Program-made: the position numbers and the translations under genes
Shown here: positions 37,169 to 49,256 of the stretch, in pieces
How positions within the stretch are numbered: position 1 is the stretch's first letter
Layout: each line of letters starts with the position of its first letter
Assembly: GCF_964204865.1 (NCBI RefSeq)
Contig: NC_135252.1
Coordinates: 6,779,383-6,843,382 of the forward strand
DNA length: 64,000 nt
Reading direction: 5' to 3'
Source: Styela clava
Taxonomy: Eukaryota > Chordata > Ascidiacea > Stolidobranchia > Styelidae
Notes under the pieces: generated by a model
Seen by the model: only the letters and a program-made list of their open reading frames with translations
Told to the model about the DNA's origin: nothing
Databases searched by the model: none

Positions 37169-40100
37169 TAAATAAATGACTGAAAATTTATTGGTCAGTC
37201 CTAGGCCTTGTAAGGAAATCATGCCTTTGGATGGTGTATAATGCACAGTGAAAACTATACTTGTCTGTGGCCATATGTGGTGCAGAAAGAGAGAGGTCAA
37301 AAGATATGCTGGCTTATTTTCAAATGAATTTTCTTGTGAACGATGCCCATATGTATTCACTGTTCTGTATTAATTTAGATTCATTTATTCAATCGTTTAA
37401 AAGTACTGATGCAGCTCAAATGATTATGACTGTTCAGCTCATTTATGCTTATTCTAATTAGTTTTTATGGATATAGTCTAATGTTTGTTCCAAACTTTAG
37501 TGAAGTTATATTTCACAGCACACAGCCTTGAATTTTGGAGTTTATGGGTCCAAAACTTATCTGATATCTATAAATTTTTTAATTTTAGAAATGTTTCATG
37601 CGGTCCTGGGACAAACTGCCTATCCTTGATTTCCTTATTACCGTTTTTCTTTTATTGCTGAATCCATATATGACCCATGTCACAAGAATGCTTGATTGAG
37701 GTGAAGTGAGGGTTTAGAATACTCTAGGACAGGTCTCTAGCCTGGTAAAATATGGATTATGTGGGATGAGATTCTGCTTTTTCGTTGCTATTATTATTTT
37801 CATCGAAGGTAGTATTTTTGCGTTCCTGGCCTAAAAGCAGGTTTTAACAGCCAATGTAATTGAAGCTGTATTTCCCCTTTTGATTTTTGATCCACTTATT
37901 TTACTATGTGTGTGTACCATTGTAACCATAACCAATGTAATATGAAAACCTATCATGGTAAATTGTTAAAACAACATTACTTCTTTCATTTTTATGTTTT
38001 TTATTTTAAGTTGTAAATTCGTTGAACGTTTTATAATTTTATTTTTGATTTCTGCTATTAAGTTTAAAGTTAATAATACTTTGATAAAACGCGCCTATTA
38101 ATTTTTAAAACCTTTTTGGATCTTTTTTTGCTTGCGACAAGTGTTTTTTTTATATTTTTTTACAAATATAAATTTTTTCGGGTGGTAGGCACAAAGATTG
38201 ATTTTTTTTTACCAATCATGGTATAAATCTCACCTTAACGACATCTCACAATATCCTTTCCACTTTTGGTAAACGTTGAAGTTATATACTGAAAACAACC
38301 TATGGTTAGCTTTTATTTGATGATCGGACAAATTTTTTTTTCTCGCCATTTTGTTGCATCAGGGTAATTCGAACTTTTAGGGAATGAAAAAAAAAATTCT
38401 TCTATCTACAATGTTAAGTATCCATTATATAGCATACACACTTTTCAGTTAGTTGTAATTCCCATTGACTATCTTAAAAAAAATTCAGAGTCATAGCTGA
38501 TGAATGAATATGTATTTTTTCATTTTCATATTTCAGCCTGAACTAACCAAAATCTAGATATCATGATATAAATAAATTATGATTTTTTTTTCAATCTCGA
38601 ATAAATTTGCATTCTAGATATTATTCCACTCGGACTTGTCCCATTCGGTGTATATTTCCATTTATTGTACTCAATTTGTATTGAGCTATCATCGATTCAC
38701 AGTTTAGTTGGTACTACCTCGCCAACCAAATTGACCATGTTGACTTTGGTTGCTTTAAATAGTCTGGTAGTCAAATTTGATTGTGGTATATACAAACATA
38801 TGTTTGAAAGAAGTTTTGTATCCTTTTTTTAGTGATATATTTGTAAGAAAGTTTTATTTTCGCATGTGATGAATTGATTCACTTTCTAGCGAAATCACAA
38901 AATGTCCTGATTTCAAATTTATCATGAATTATTCAGCTTTCCCAAATATGGTAAATATCACTAAAATAACTGCAAGCAATGAAAGAAAAATTGCTTTCTT
39001 GTTGATCTGGTCTCATCAGGTATTTCCTATAACAACTAACCATTAGAACACAACTATGCCACACCAGTTTAATTGATAAAACGTACATCTACAAAGGATC
39101 TGCTTCACAAGATCATGTTGTATCACTCTGCTTCTGATTACATCCCACTTCGTTGTGAAGTCAAATCGTACTTACAAAGAAGAGCCGACGACACGATGAT
39201 AGGACTGCCATTTATTTATTTATTTACCATTCTTTTGTTATATTTTAATTATGTTACTATTGTTTAATTACAAAATGACGCAAATTATGAGCAGAGTTAA
39301 TGTTTCTTATATAATTCTTCAGTGAGATCTCCGAGTTTAGAATAGAGCTATTTGCATCGATTGAGATTAAACGTCAAGGACTGATAGTCGAGGCCAGGGA
39401 AAGGTTATGCCCGACTAAAGTCGTGTAAAAAAATACTCTCGTCTGTGAGCTGACAAAAGGTTTCGAATATGACCAAGGGGTGTTTCGACTCATGCCTCAA
39501 ATTTTCATGGAAGCAAGGCTTGCTTTTTGTCTGTTGAAGATACTTGGTCAATATCATGTTGTTGTTTTTTAGTTTCTCTCCGATATGAAATTCGAGTGTC
39601 ACCATGAAATGTATGATAAGCTCATTTGAAATCAAAGAAGAATTTAGAGTCTGACCTCCATATCGATATTAGCACACCAATCTTCATAACCCTGCTCTTG
39701 GTACATTCAAAATGCGCATTGGGCACATCTACATTGAGGGCTAAACAGGCGTTGTGTGTGGACACCGTGCAAAAGTAAGGGGAGTATATTCAACCTTTAC
39801 CGGTTCGCCAGCATGACAGAAGCTATTCGTCATCTTTTCGTTAGTTTCGCTCTTCAGCAGAAGTCAGATTATTCAACATTCTCTATTGTGAGGAAGTGCT
39901 GTGAAGGCGATGATGAACTTATTTGAATATTCTCGCCTGGTTTTCTGGTTTATATGCAAATGACGCATCTTTACTACACACTTATGGATTGGTTGTTACT
40001 AGAACTAGGCGTCTGCCCAAAACACCGGGGTTTATAAATTCAACCTATTTTGCAGTATCAACGAAACAACATTCGGCTCTATTCAATTATTTTTTTCACA

Positions 40101-41779
40101 AATATATACATAAAATACAACATTGTCATCAGTTTGAGCAGGGTTATGCGCTGAATTCTTTTCATAGTGAAAAAGAACGTACAATGGCAAAATGGAAGTA
40201 TTTGCCTCCTAGTGACTTCTCCCACCTAGTACTAAAATATATATGAAATCTGATTGATCCTTACTTGGGGAGAAAGGCGAATCTTCCCCAACAACAGAAG
40301 AATTGAGAAACCGACGCACACACTCTGTAAAGGGGGGGTCAAACGAGCACATCGCACATATACACCACGATTTTAGCAAATATTGACGTGAGTGCAAAAG
40401 CCTTGGGTGGAGTTTACGTGACTGTATTGATAGAAATATAGACCCAAGCAGGTTCCAGCGGACAAAATGTTGGTGTATATAGTCTATACTTCTCTATGAG
40501 CGTTCTGATTCTTATGTATTGCAGAAATTAGAATCCGAGAGTTTCGTGCTAAACGTTGGAAATCGTCATAGGTGTAAACATCGTTTTTCTCTCACTCTGC
40601 TCTTCTAGAATAGATAGACGAGCGAAAACAAATCCGTAATCCCACGACTTGATGTTCGATTGCAGATCCTGTTGCAGCATTGTGAAACGTATTTTGTGCG
40701 AAAGCCCTTTATGCAGGCACGAGGTGATTTTAATAAATTTACTCAAGCAGACAAATATACAACACTGCCGTTTCGAAATTAATCCAATCCTTCTCAGTCG
40801 TCGCAACGAAACGAATGCTTTCACGTGTGCTGTACTTTTCTTTCTAAGATATGCTTTAGAACTGAATAAACCTACATATTAGAATAAATCATCACAATCT
40901 GAAGAAATCAAAACCCGTTTTTTTTATCTGTTTTGTGAGTTGCATTTAATCATTATAATTCATTTAAAAGCATTCTAATATGTAGAATTATATTTTTGAT
41001 TAGCCTATAATGTTCGAGGATATAAATTGTACTTGATGCTGAATCATTCTAACAGTTACTAAAAAAGAAAGTGAGCAAAATGAAAGAGAGTCTCAAAATA
41101 GGCACGACTAGCTTTCAACGAAAGAATAATTTTTGCCAACGAAAACAAAATAAGTGTTGTTATGGAAATGACCATCGGGTCTGATAGTCAGCTATTTTTA
41201 GTTAATGAATGCCTGCATCGAGCAAATTTGCAAAGAAATTGTCAGAGTGTAAATCCTATAAAGTCGACATATTGAAATCCAACTCCGGGTTCAAAACATT
41301 TTTAGCCCAAATCTATGCTTTCGTATCCGGACTGACGCAGATCTGACTACAAAATCTTAAATATCGAGTTATTTCTGTTTGCAGTTGAGAAACCATATTT
41401 CGACTGTTAAGTTACGTCTAAGATTTTCGATACTTTCGAAACGCCAAATAAAGCGCTAGTCGTTAGCAACGGCACAAGTAACCCATTTGTGCTGATCGCC
41501 GACTATCAGGATATTTCAAGAACGGATTTGCGTGAAGCTCCTGAATCCCACCACTATTCTTAGGTAATTCTAACCTGCTTTTGCAGGGTCAGGCAATTTG
41601 CTTTTCAGATTTCGAATTTAATTAAGCTACATATATATGCTGTATTCTGCCATCTGATTCAATAGGAAATAAAAACCATAAATTCTCAAGTTGCATTTAT
41701 TCATTATAACCCGTTTATAAACACTTAATATGTTGAATTCGATCTTTGATTATAATATTCGATAATATTGATCTTCTTT
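37169..41779. other. CASC3 3' region and intergenic sequence
   Basis: From 37169 to about 38630 this is probably CASC3 3' UTR, AT-rich with several T runs and alternative AATAAA signals (37167-37176, 38571, 38600). Beyond it I see no gene. A 76-codon minus-strand frame at 39405-39635 has a protein-like composition but no recognisable motif. A dispersed repeat copy lies at 40520-40730, and 40942-41030 resembles the 3' flank of the small peptide gene at 41780. Confidence 0.45.
40520..40730 (+). repeat. Dispersed repeat R3, copy 1
   Basis: Shares an ordered series with two later blocks: ...ttcgtgctaaacgttggaaatcgtca, ...aaacatcg..., ...tctcactctgct..., ...gacgagcgaaaacaa... and ...gtgaaacgtatttt.... 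Its right part is shorter than in the others. Confidence 0.6.
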
Positions 41780-42579
41780 TCATAATGGTGCCTCTTCTTC
41801 ATCACTCCAACTCAATGGCTAAAAAATATAGTAATTAGACTGAAAGTTAGTTCCTGATCGGCCTTTTGTTTTGGCCCATGCCTCCAGTTCTTCATAAACT
41901 TCTTTCTGGACTTCATAATATTTACATATTTTTATACGTCACCAGAGTTAAGTCTGACAATAACATGCATTCAAAATTTATCAGACGACACTTACTAGAC
42001 AACTTCCTTGAATGCATATTTGAAACTGTTCACATTCCACAATGCAGCCTAAAAATACCGGAACAACATCAGATTAAATCGCAGAAAATGTCGGATTTAG
42101 AATAATATAATATGTGGAGTATTGAAACGTGGATTCTTATTTCAAGTCGAGGTATATTTGTTTAACAGCATTGGCCTGAAGTGCCCCTTTGACAGGCTTC
42201 TACCAAAATACATGGCAAGAATGAAACAAAGGACTGAAAAAGTTCGCCTGAAAATTGCGTTGGATGATGTCTTGTACCGAGCTCATTTGCACAAAAATAA
42301 CTCGGTGCGGAAGGTCTGTCGAGGCGGCAATATTTAATAGACCGAGTCCGACATACTGTATTCAAATACCCGACTTCGGGTACAAATATTTTATACATTT
42401 ATTCTTCAATTGAGAAATCAAATGAATGATGATTTTTTACGGCAAGGGTGCCGTGTTTGAAAATAAAATTCTAGTATCGGCCTCCTGATTATTTACTTAC
42501 CTGATTCGTCCTGTGCGTTGGAGATCATCATTAAAGCAACAGCAAACATCAAAAACAGAGCCAAGATCTTGTTTATCAT
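41780..42579 (-). CDS. Short secreted peptide precursor with four cysteines (3 exons)
   Basis: Minus-strand exons 42579-42501, 42048-41996 and 41818-41780 join in phase (1, then 0) into a 56-residue protein ending TGA. All four splice sites fit: donors CAG|GTAAGT and CTA|GTAAGT; acceptors tatttttag and tattttttag. A polyadenylation signal lies about 80 bases past the stop (tttatt at 41696-41701 on the plus strand). Residues 1-22 or 23 form a signal peptide (MINKILALFLMFAVALMM, then ISNAQ). The mature peptide of about 33 residues has the pattern C-x3-C-x5-C-x4-C, all encoded by exon 2, followed by LSW and an acidic tail (SDEEEAPL). The signal, cysteine core and tail fall on separate exons. Two disulfides are likely. 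It could be a hormone-like, defence or other extracellular peptide; I do not recognise the cysteine framework. Confidence 0.72.
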
Positions 42580-42630
42580 TTTGACTTAGAATGAAGTTGT
42601 TTTAAAGCCAAGTTCGTCTAAAACTTTTTA

Positions 42631-42652
42631 CTGAAAGATAAAACAAGAGTTC
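42631..42652 (-). promoter_or_regulatory. Putative spliced-leader acceptor for the four-cysteine peptide gene
   Basis: On the minus strand, ...tcttgttttatctttcag marks an acceptor 51 bases upstream of the ATG, leaving a short untranslated leader (42630-42580). No local donor-bearing 5' exon was identified. Trans-splicing is inferred. Confidence 0.4.
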
Positions 42653-43659
42653 AGTATCCGCGGGGTTCAATTAGCGATAGCATGGTAAGTATACGCTCCC
42701 AACGGTTAAGTCGACGCGCCGGAGATTTTGCGCATCTTGAATCGCGCCAAGCGTTCCACTGAACCTTCGCAATTATGAAGCCCGATCAATTCGATAGCTA
42801 TCAATCTCGTTCGACATATTCTTCGAATTGAGCCTTCTGTTGTGAATATTTATGCGTTTTCAAAGTAAATGAAAAAATACAAACGTGACATTAAAAAGCA
42901 TCACGTCATGTAGAGATATAACTCAATATGGCAACAGTGTAGTGCTACCGTGGACTTGTATTTGGCAACCTTTGCCGTTAGATGTTTCTATGCGATTGCT
43001 CCCGCAATCAAAAACTACAACAGCCTTGCAGCACTTTAAATTGTAGGGTAGTGTAATACAAGTCAGCGGCATTCAATGACTTTCCATAAAAACATTCAAG
43101 TCACCGACTGGTCTGAGCTAAGTTTTGCTCCTTGAATGATGAATAAATGAATTAAAATTGTCTCCACTTCCTCCCATGTTATTAGCCTTCTGGTAACGTT
43201 ATCTAAGAAATCGACAATTGCATGCATATTACATAAAAACTATCACAGGAAGAAACCAGTCAGGACAAAGGTGGAGCTAAAGCTGGTGTGATTGCAAAAG
43301 TCCTGGATTCTGTTTAAGGGTGCAAAGATAATGTTACCCCAGATTTTATCAGTCAAATTGAAACATTACACACATTCAGCAGGCAGACGGCTTGTGGCCC
43401 AAAATACATCCTACAGATCGTCTTGTTCATTAAAAAAGTTTGTGATACTGGTAATTCTGCCAACCAATTTTTTGAATTAGTGATACCAGGGTCCTGATTA
43501 CTTACCTAAACGTCGTATTTAAAAGATATTGGTTAAGCAGATTTTGTAGTCTGGCAACCCAAGTTGCGTCTGTAGGAGCATATTCGATCGGACAGAAAGT
43601 CCTTGCTCAGAAAGCACGCACAATCGGTATAAGGGTATATCATGGTCTGTAAAATATTG

Positions 43660-43980
43660 ATTTTTTGTATACGTTAAATATCGTCACAAACGTAAACATC
43701 CTTTTGCTCTCACTCCCCTCTTTAAGTTATCCCGGGCTTACGAACGCAAACAAGCAATATTTTAAAACGTGTGCGGTAATCTCACGATCTGAAGTTTGAT
43801 TGCAAAGCAGTTGCGGCATCATGAAACGTATTTTCTGTCTGTCTTCTTGATTCCCGCCTATCCAGAAATACAGGACTTGAACTGACCACCAGGAATCCAC
43901 AGTGGGAGCGATCGCCAATAGACATATTCTTACGCCACAGTTACACACCAGGACACCGTTATGTAAGCACAACTTTCTGG
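43660..43980 (+). repeat. Dispersed repeat R3, copy 2
   Basis: Contains ...aaacatccttttgctctcactcc..., ...gaacgcaaacaagcaat..., ...catgaaacgtattttctgtc..., ...cgcctatccag..., ...gacttgaactgac..., and ends near ...cacagttacacaccaggacacc.... The right half matches copy 3 well. Confidence 0.6.
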
Positions 43981-44079
43981 TAAAATGACCCCCAAAAAGA
44001 TTCAACCTCCGCTAAGCACGAGATCCGCTGACATGGCGGTGGCGGAACCGCTACAAGTAATTCTTAATTGTAATGACGT

Positions 44080-44283
44080 CAAACGTCAAATAAAAAAAAA
44101 CGAACCCCATCGAGCCCACAGGAAGTCTCAAAAAATAAATAAATATAATTGTTTTCTAGCGACAACAACATTCTTTAACCTCTCAAAATTTCAAAGCTAT
44201 TAGCCCAGGCCATGAGTTCATGAGAAATGCGATTTTAATATAACAACGAGAGAAAAAGAAACACTAACAAAAACAAGTTGGAT
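44080..44283 (-). repeat. TTG-rich dispersed repeat, copy 7 (reverse)
   Basis: Lies between two R3 copies. Read on the minus strand it has ...aaatcgcatttctcatgaac..., ...ctaatagctttgaaattttgag..., ...gttgtcgctagaaaacaattat..., paralleling the copy at 3840-4235. Confidence 0.5.
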
Positions 44284-44284
44284 T

Positions 44285-44615
44285 TCAGGAATTAGAATTC
44301 GAGAAATTCGTGCCAGACGTTGAAAATCGTCACAATTATAAACATCGATTTTCACTCATTCTGCTACTCAGGTTCTCCCAGACGGACGAGCGCGAACAAA
44401 CAATGTTTTTGAAACGAGTGCTGTGATTAGTGTTACAAGATCTGAGCTTCAGTTACAGCCTTATAAAACATATTTTCTATCTACTTGCTACACGCCTATC
44501 CAGCAATTATCGATACTTGGACTGACGATCGGGATTTCGCAAAGGGAGGGGGCGCCACTAGACGTATTTTGACACCACAGTTACAAACCATGACACCATT
44601 ATGAATGCACGACCC
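44285..44615 (+). repeat. Dispersed repeat R3, copy 3
   Basis: Begins ggaattagaattcgagaaattcg like copy 1, and continues through ...gacgagcgcgaacaaac..., ...cgcctatccagc..., to ...cacagttacaaaccatgacacc. Two copies within 1 kb, separated by a TTG-rich repeat, suggest nested or tandem insertion. Confidence 0.6.
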
Positions 44616-46818
44616 CTGTAAAAAGATTTTGAATCAACTCGTTATAGTTTTGATTATATTTTGTCTATGCATGCCGCACGGCGGTTTGTATTTTTACGAT
44701 GCAAAGATTACCTACTCGGATTAATTGGAATCACAAGATGAGTCGAACTTCGAAAGTTGGTTCTTTTTGTGTTTTTGAACTTCGCTTAGAACTGAATACA
44801 TCATGCAATGCTAAGACAATATAATACAATATATTCACAGGGTTCACCACCAAGTTGGTGAATATGTGGAACGTATTACCACTATTTTTTCATTTTGCCT
44901 AGAATTAGATGATCTTCTCGTAAAACATTACATTTGGCTGTTTCGGTGGTATGTGTGACCGAGCAGAATAACTTTCAATATACTTTTGGGACCAAAACAA
45001 TCGTTCTACTATTGATAATATATCATTGCAATTTCGCCACAAGGTCAAGGGTTCGTGAAGTCTGAGTGATGCCTACAAATTAATACAAGGAATAAAATTG
45101 CAGCAGAGCTCTGCTTTAGAGTTTAGACAATCACAGCAGAGCTGCGTGTGTCAAACCAATCGTGCACTTTGACTAGTTCTGCTCTGATAGCACGCTTTCC
45201 CATTCCAAATCTCGACTCAATGGCTCATTTTCAAAAAGAATAACAAAATTGAACAACAAAAACGCTTCCCCTTCTGTGCTGACATTCTGTCTTCAACAAG
45301 TTGGCGATCCGATATTAAAAACTGCCAGCAATAAATTTAAGTCTGAAATCTGGTGTCCGAATTATCTACTGTGGTGAATCTTTTCAAATTGACTCCGGTA
45401 ACGATTATATTCAAATTTGTTTGTTTACCCCACAGCCACCTCTCCAAGCCCTATGTTGCAATTTGTTGAATAAATTTTTAAACGAAATCCATGTATTACG
45501 ATTGAATATCACAATTAGAATTGATCGAATGGAAATGACCCTTGATTCAACTCACGATAACCTTAGTCAAATTAGGATTTTAAAAAGCTTCGATCGTTAT
45601 TATTGGCTATTCGACCTATTGAACCTTTTCTAATTTGTGAATAATTTATGTCGGGGGAGAAGAATCGTATAACTGCAAGTTCATTGCTCGGGTTCGCTTA
45701 ACCTTAAAAAATGAGTGAACATGAACATATTCGTGCCAAGGTTATGTCTGGTCATCTTGCGTTTTTTGCATATGCAATACCGACTGATTACTAATGACGG
45801 GAAGCGAGTATAGTAGTCTAAAAATTTCATTGGGGTCATGAAAAAATTGTATTAACAATTTTCTGAATAATATTGCGCATTCTATAATCCAATATATAGA
45901 TTTTCAAGTTACCTAGTTCAAAACATTATTAATTTTTCGAAACCAAAAATTTTTTCTTCTTCCGCTTTTGGTGTAACTTACAGGAACCATTAATTTCTTT
46001 TTATGAATTCTCTGGCTATTTAAGGGTGATTTTCAGAAATCGTACGTCATTGTCACGTTGTTTAGAAGCCACTGTGATATCTTGAGAATAATATCTGAAA
46101 CATTTATAAGTTGACCTTTTTAAATGTAAACTGACCTTCAAGATCCGCCAGCTTAGTTGCATTCTCGTTTTGGCGACGGTTTACTTACATGAATATGGCT
46201 CTGACGGAAATGAGAGTTTAAAAACAGTAAATATAGAAGTACAAGCCTTTAAATTGTTTACCGCTCTGTGAAAAATGTATGAAACAAGTCGTTTCAACAT
46301 TTTATTTTTACGTTCACTTTTAACAGCACTCGTTTAGCGCTAAAAGCGTCCGATCAATATAAATACTTTTGAATATCGATAGTGTTTTCTATGACGGTCG
46401 ACCAAGTAACCGAATCGAAATTACAAAGGTCGGCTTGACCTCTAGAAGTCGTTAGTTTGGGCGTTCCAAATAACGTCATCGATGAAGATCAGTTCACGAC
46501 CCCACTGGGAATTCATTTGAAAGGAGCTAGTGCATTAAGATTGAAAGTCAGGCTGTGCGTGAAAAGTCCATTTTTGGCCGCAGCGAACATGCAAATTCAT
46601 GAACAAAATTTATGATGTGGTTTCAGTTTTCACACCCCCACTCCAAATAAGGTTCTGTACAAGCAGCCAGTGAAAAGAAAACAAATTATTACCATGGCGT
46701 GCTGACTTGTCTGAGCATGGTCGATCCTCTGCCCCCACTTAGGCAAGGATAAATCCATAGTTATCCATTCCTTAGTTACGGAAACGGATATTTGAAATTT
46801 GATTCTACCTCAACCTTG

Positions 46819-46831
46819 AGGTCATAGTTCA
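46819..46831 (+). promoter_or_regulatory. DR1-type nuclear-receptor site
   Basis: AGGTCA, one spacer base, then AGTTCA: a direct repeat with 1-base spacing, a form bound by RXR-containing dimers. About 7 kb upstream of the RAR start. One such match in 64 kb can arise by chance. Confidence 0.25.
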
Positions 46832-47664
46832 AGTAATGGACAAAAAGGACAGGACCTCCAAGTTGAACTACGCAGCAAAAATTAAATATCAAGCTAATTA
46901 TCAAGCTCACTTTGCAGTTAATGATAGAATATTTTCTTTCTGCGGTGACATATAGAATTAAACGTATAGAATTTGATAAATACCAAAAGGTCCTTGGAGA
47001 CAACAGGTCAAATTACGGACAAGAAAGGGCAACCTTGAGGCTAAGTGAAAAAAAATAAATGGTAGTCGGTTGCATTTTATTGTAATTATTACACATTGTT
47101 GTGTATAATTGATGCACGTTCAGTCAGAAATAAATCGGTCGTCGTGTTGTTTTTTAAGCAAGAAATAGTACCTTGTAAGCATGCCTAAAGTTTATTTTAT
47201 GCGAAGAATTGTGCATCAGCAAAACATTATAACAGCTTGCGTGTTGCCCTTTGAACCTTGTTGATATAGAATGACGACCGTTTCTCGACCCCAATTTGGT
47301 CGAGGTTGGCTCATAATATATTCATGATATGCATTTGCCCTTAGATTGAAACCCTCTGCATAGTCGGAAAAGTCGATTTCATATTTTTATTTTGAGAAGG
47401 AAATAATAGCTCGTTCGCAATTTTCGTATTCCCATGTGATATTACATATGGGTGAACTCGCGGGCATTTGTGGTTCATGTCGAGGACGGTGAAACGTCAA
47501 ATGACACCGCAATACCATGTGTGGTTTATATCAAAATTATGTCATAAAACGTCTATGTATGTTATAGATTACCAGTGGCGACGGGGATATATTTTGAACG
47601 TTTGCAATTAGCGTTTTTTTGGAATGAACCTCTGTGCATAAATAAAATTTCCATTAGCTGTGCG

Positions 47665-47681
47665 AGGTCGACCTCAGGTCG
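47665..47681 (+). promoter_or_regulatory. DR5-like nuclear-receptor site
   Basis: Two identical AGGTCG hexamers separated by five bases (acctc). DR5 is the classic RAR/RXR spacing, but position 6 is G rather than the preferred A. It overlaps an AGGTCGACCT palindrome. About 6.3 kb upstream of the RAR ATG. Confidence 0.3.
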
Positions 47682-49256
47682 CCTGTGATGCTCAGCGGAC
47701 GATCATTCTGTTGTAACAACGATAATAGTAGAAGAAATTTGCATGCATTTGCTAATGTAAATTTTGGCGATAGATGCGATAATGAAGTAGTGAGAAATTA
47801 GCGCAAATTAGATGTCTTATTTGTATCAATTAAATTATTCCCTTAAACCGTTGGGAACAAACATGTTGAGGTTTATTGGCACTTTACCTGGTAAAATGAA
47901 TAATTTGGTGGATGGAAATATATTGTATTGGATTTTATAAAATATGATGAAAAATATCAACTTTTTCTTGAGGATAAATGGTGTTCACTACCTGAGCCTT
48001 GTATGTAAAATATATAAAACTATATGACATTATTTGAATTTTGTTTCAGAGTGACTCAAAGTCACAGTTTGTAGTTTATATATAAATAGTAAATTGGAAA
48101 ATAATAGTACTTTGAAAATTTATTTGAAATCAGACAATTTTGCAAAAAAAAATATGCATCGTTGGTTATTGTCATGAATATCTTACGCACTATATTTCGA
48201 TCTTTTGCTTTCACGGTCAAACTTCTTAAAATGCGGGGTTAGCCATAACCTAAAGTAGCGAACTAGTTTGATTTTTAAATAGAAAATTCCTAAAGGATTT
48301 CAATTTAGACATAAGCCTAATTTTTTTCATTAGTTTGTTAATCACTGCGAATGCTATCAAATCAGGTTTTCCCTCTTTTTCAAGAGATGTAACTCCGATG
48401 TTTACGGTTTCTTCTTCCCGTTTCCAAAGATCAATTTTGAAAAACGATACACGCGATACCATCAACTTGTTGATGACATTTCTATTTCATGAATAAAATG
48501 AAACTCAATACATTATTTTCCGATTCCCGACACAATAAAAGATGTTCTTATCTCTGAGCAAATATATCACGCGCTAAGGCTGCAATTACTCTGCTAAAAA
48601 TATCCGCAAAATATAATGAAATTTATGATAGTATTTTAATATCTTATATTATCGACATAACATAGAATCAGTCCGTAATATTTATGCACAAGTGTGGCTC
48701 ATATCCCGTTAAATTAGACACAATCATTGTACAGCAGATCATATTTGGCAAATTTACTATGCACTCTTGGTCTAGTCACGTACGCACTAAATAAAAATGC
48801 CAGGGCACGGAAATGAACTTTTTAAATAATAACAGTGAGCTGTAAAGTATTCTTTTTATCTCACGTACGCTAAGAACCATATCTCGTTAAACCTGGAATC
48901 GACAACACTTTGTGATGCGTGTATTTTCAGTATAAACGTATATGTAGTACATATATGTATTTCTATACAGGTTAAATCAGGGTTATGATTTTTAGTATAT
49001 GAAGATGTTTATTTTCCTATCAAACCATAATAGACTAGAGAAATCAAAGTTTAGGAATGTAAAGTAATCTAACTTTTTTCAATCAAAACCCTTGTATGTG
49101 TGAAAGGTAGTGCAAATCAAGATATTGTATTGTCAGAAATATTTACGAGTACCATTGTAGAGGGATAGCCGCCACAAGAAATGTACTTCGTTGTAGAGTG
49201 ATTTCTACTTATTATACATTGACCATGGAGTCTCCTGCGGAAACACAATTATCATC

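Noticed and set aside
39405..39635. 76-codon minus-strand frame with protein-like composition
   Set aside because: No recognisable domain, start context or partner exons; possibly an old transposon fragment, but unsupported.
41821..41935. Alternative terminal exon for the four-cysteine peptide gene, a helical frame ending at a TAG that overlaps the exon-3 acceptor
   Set aside because: Its acceptor (atgaag) lacks a pyrimidine tract, whereas the cysteine exon and the acidic exon have strong sites and matching phase.
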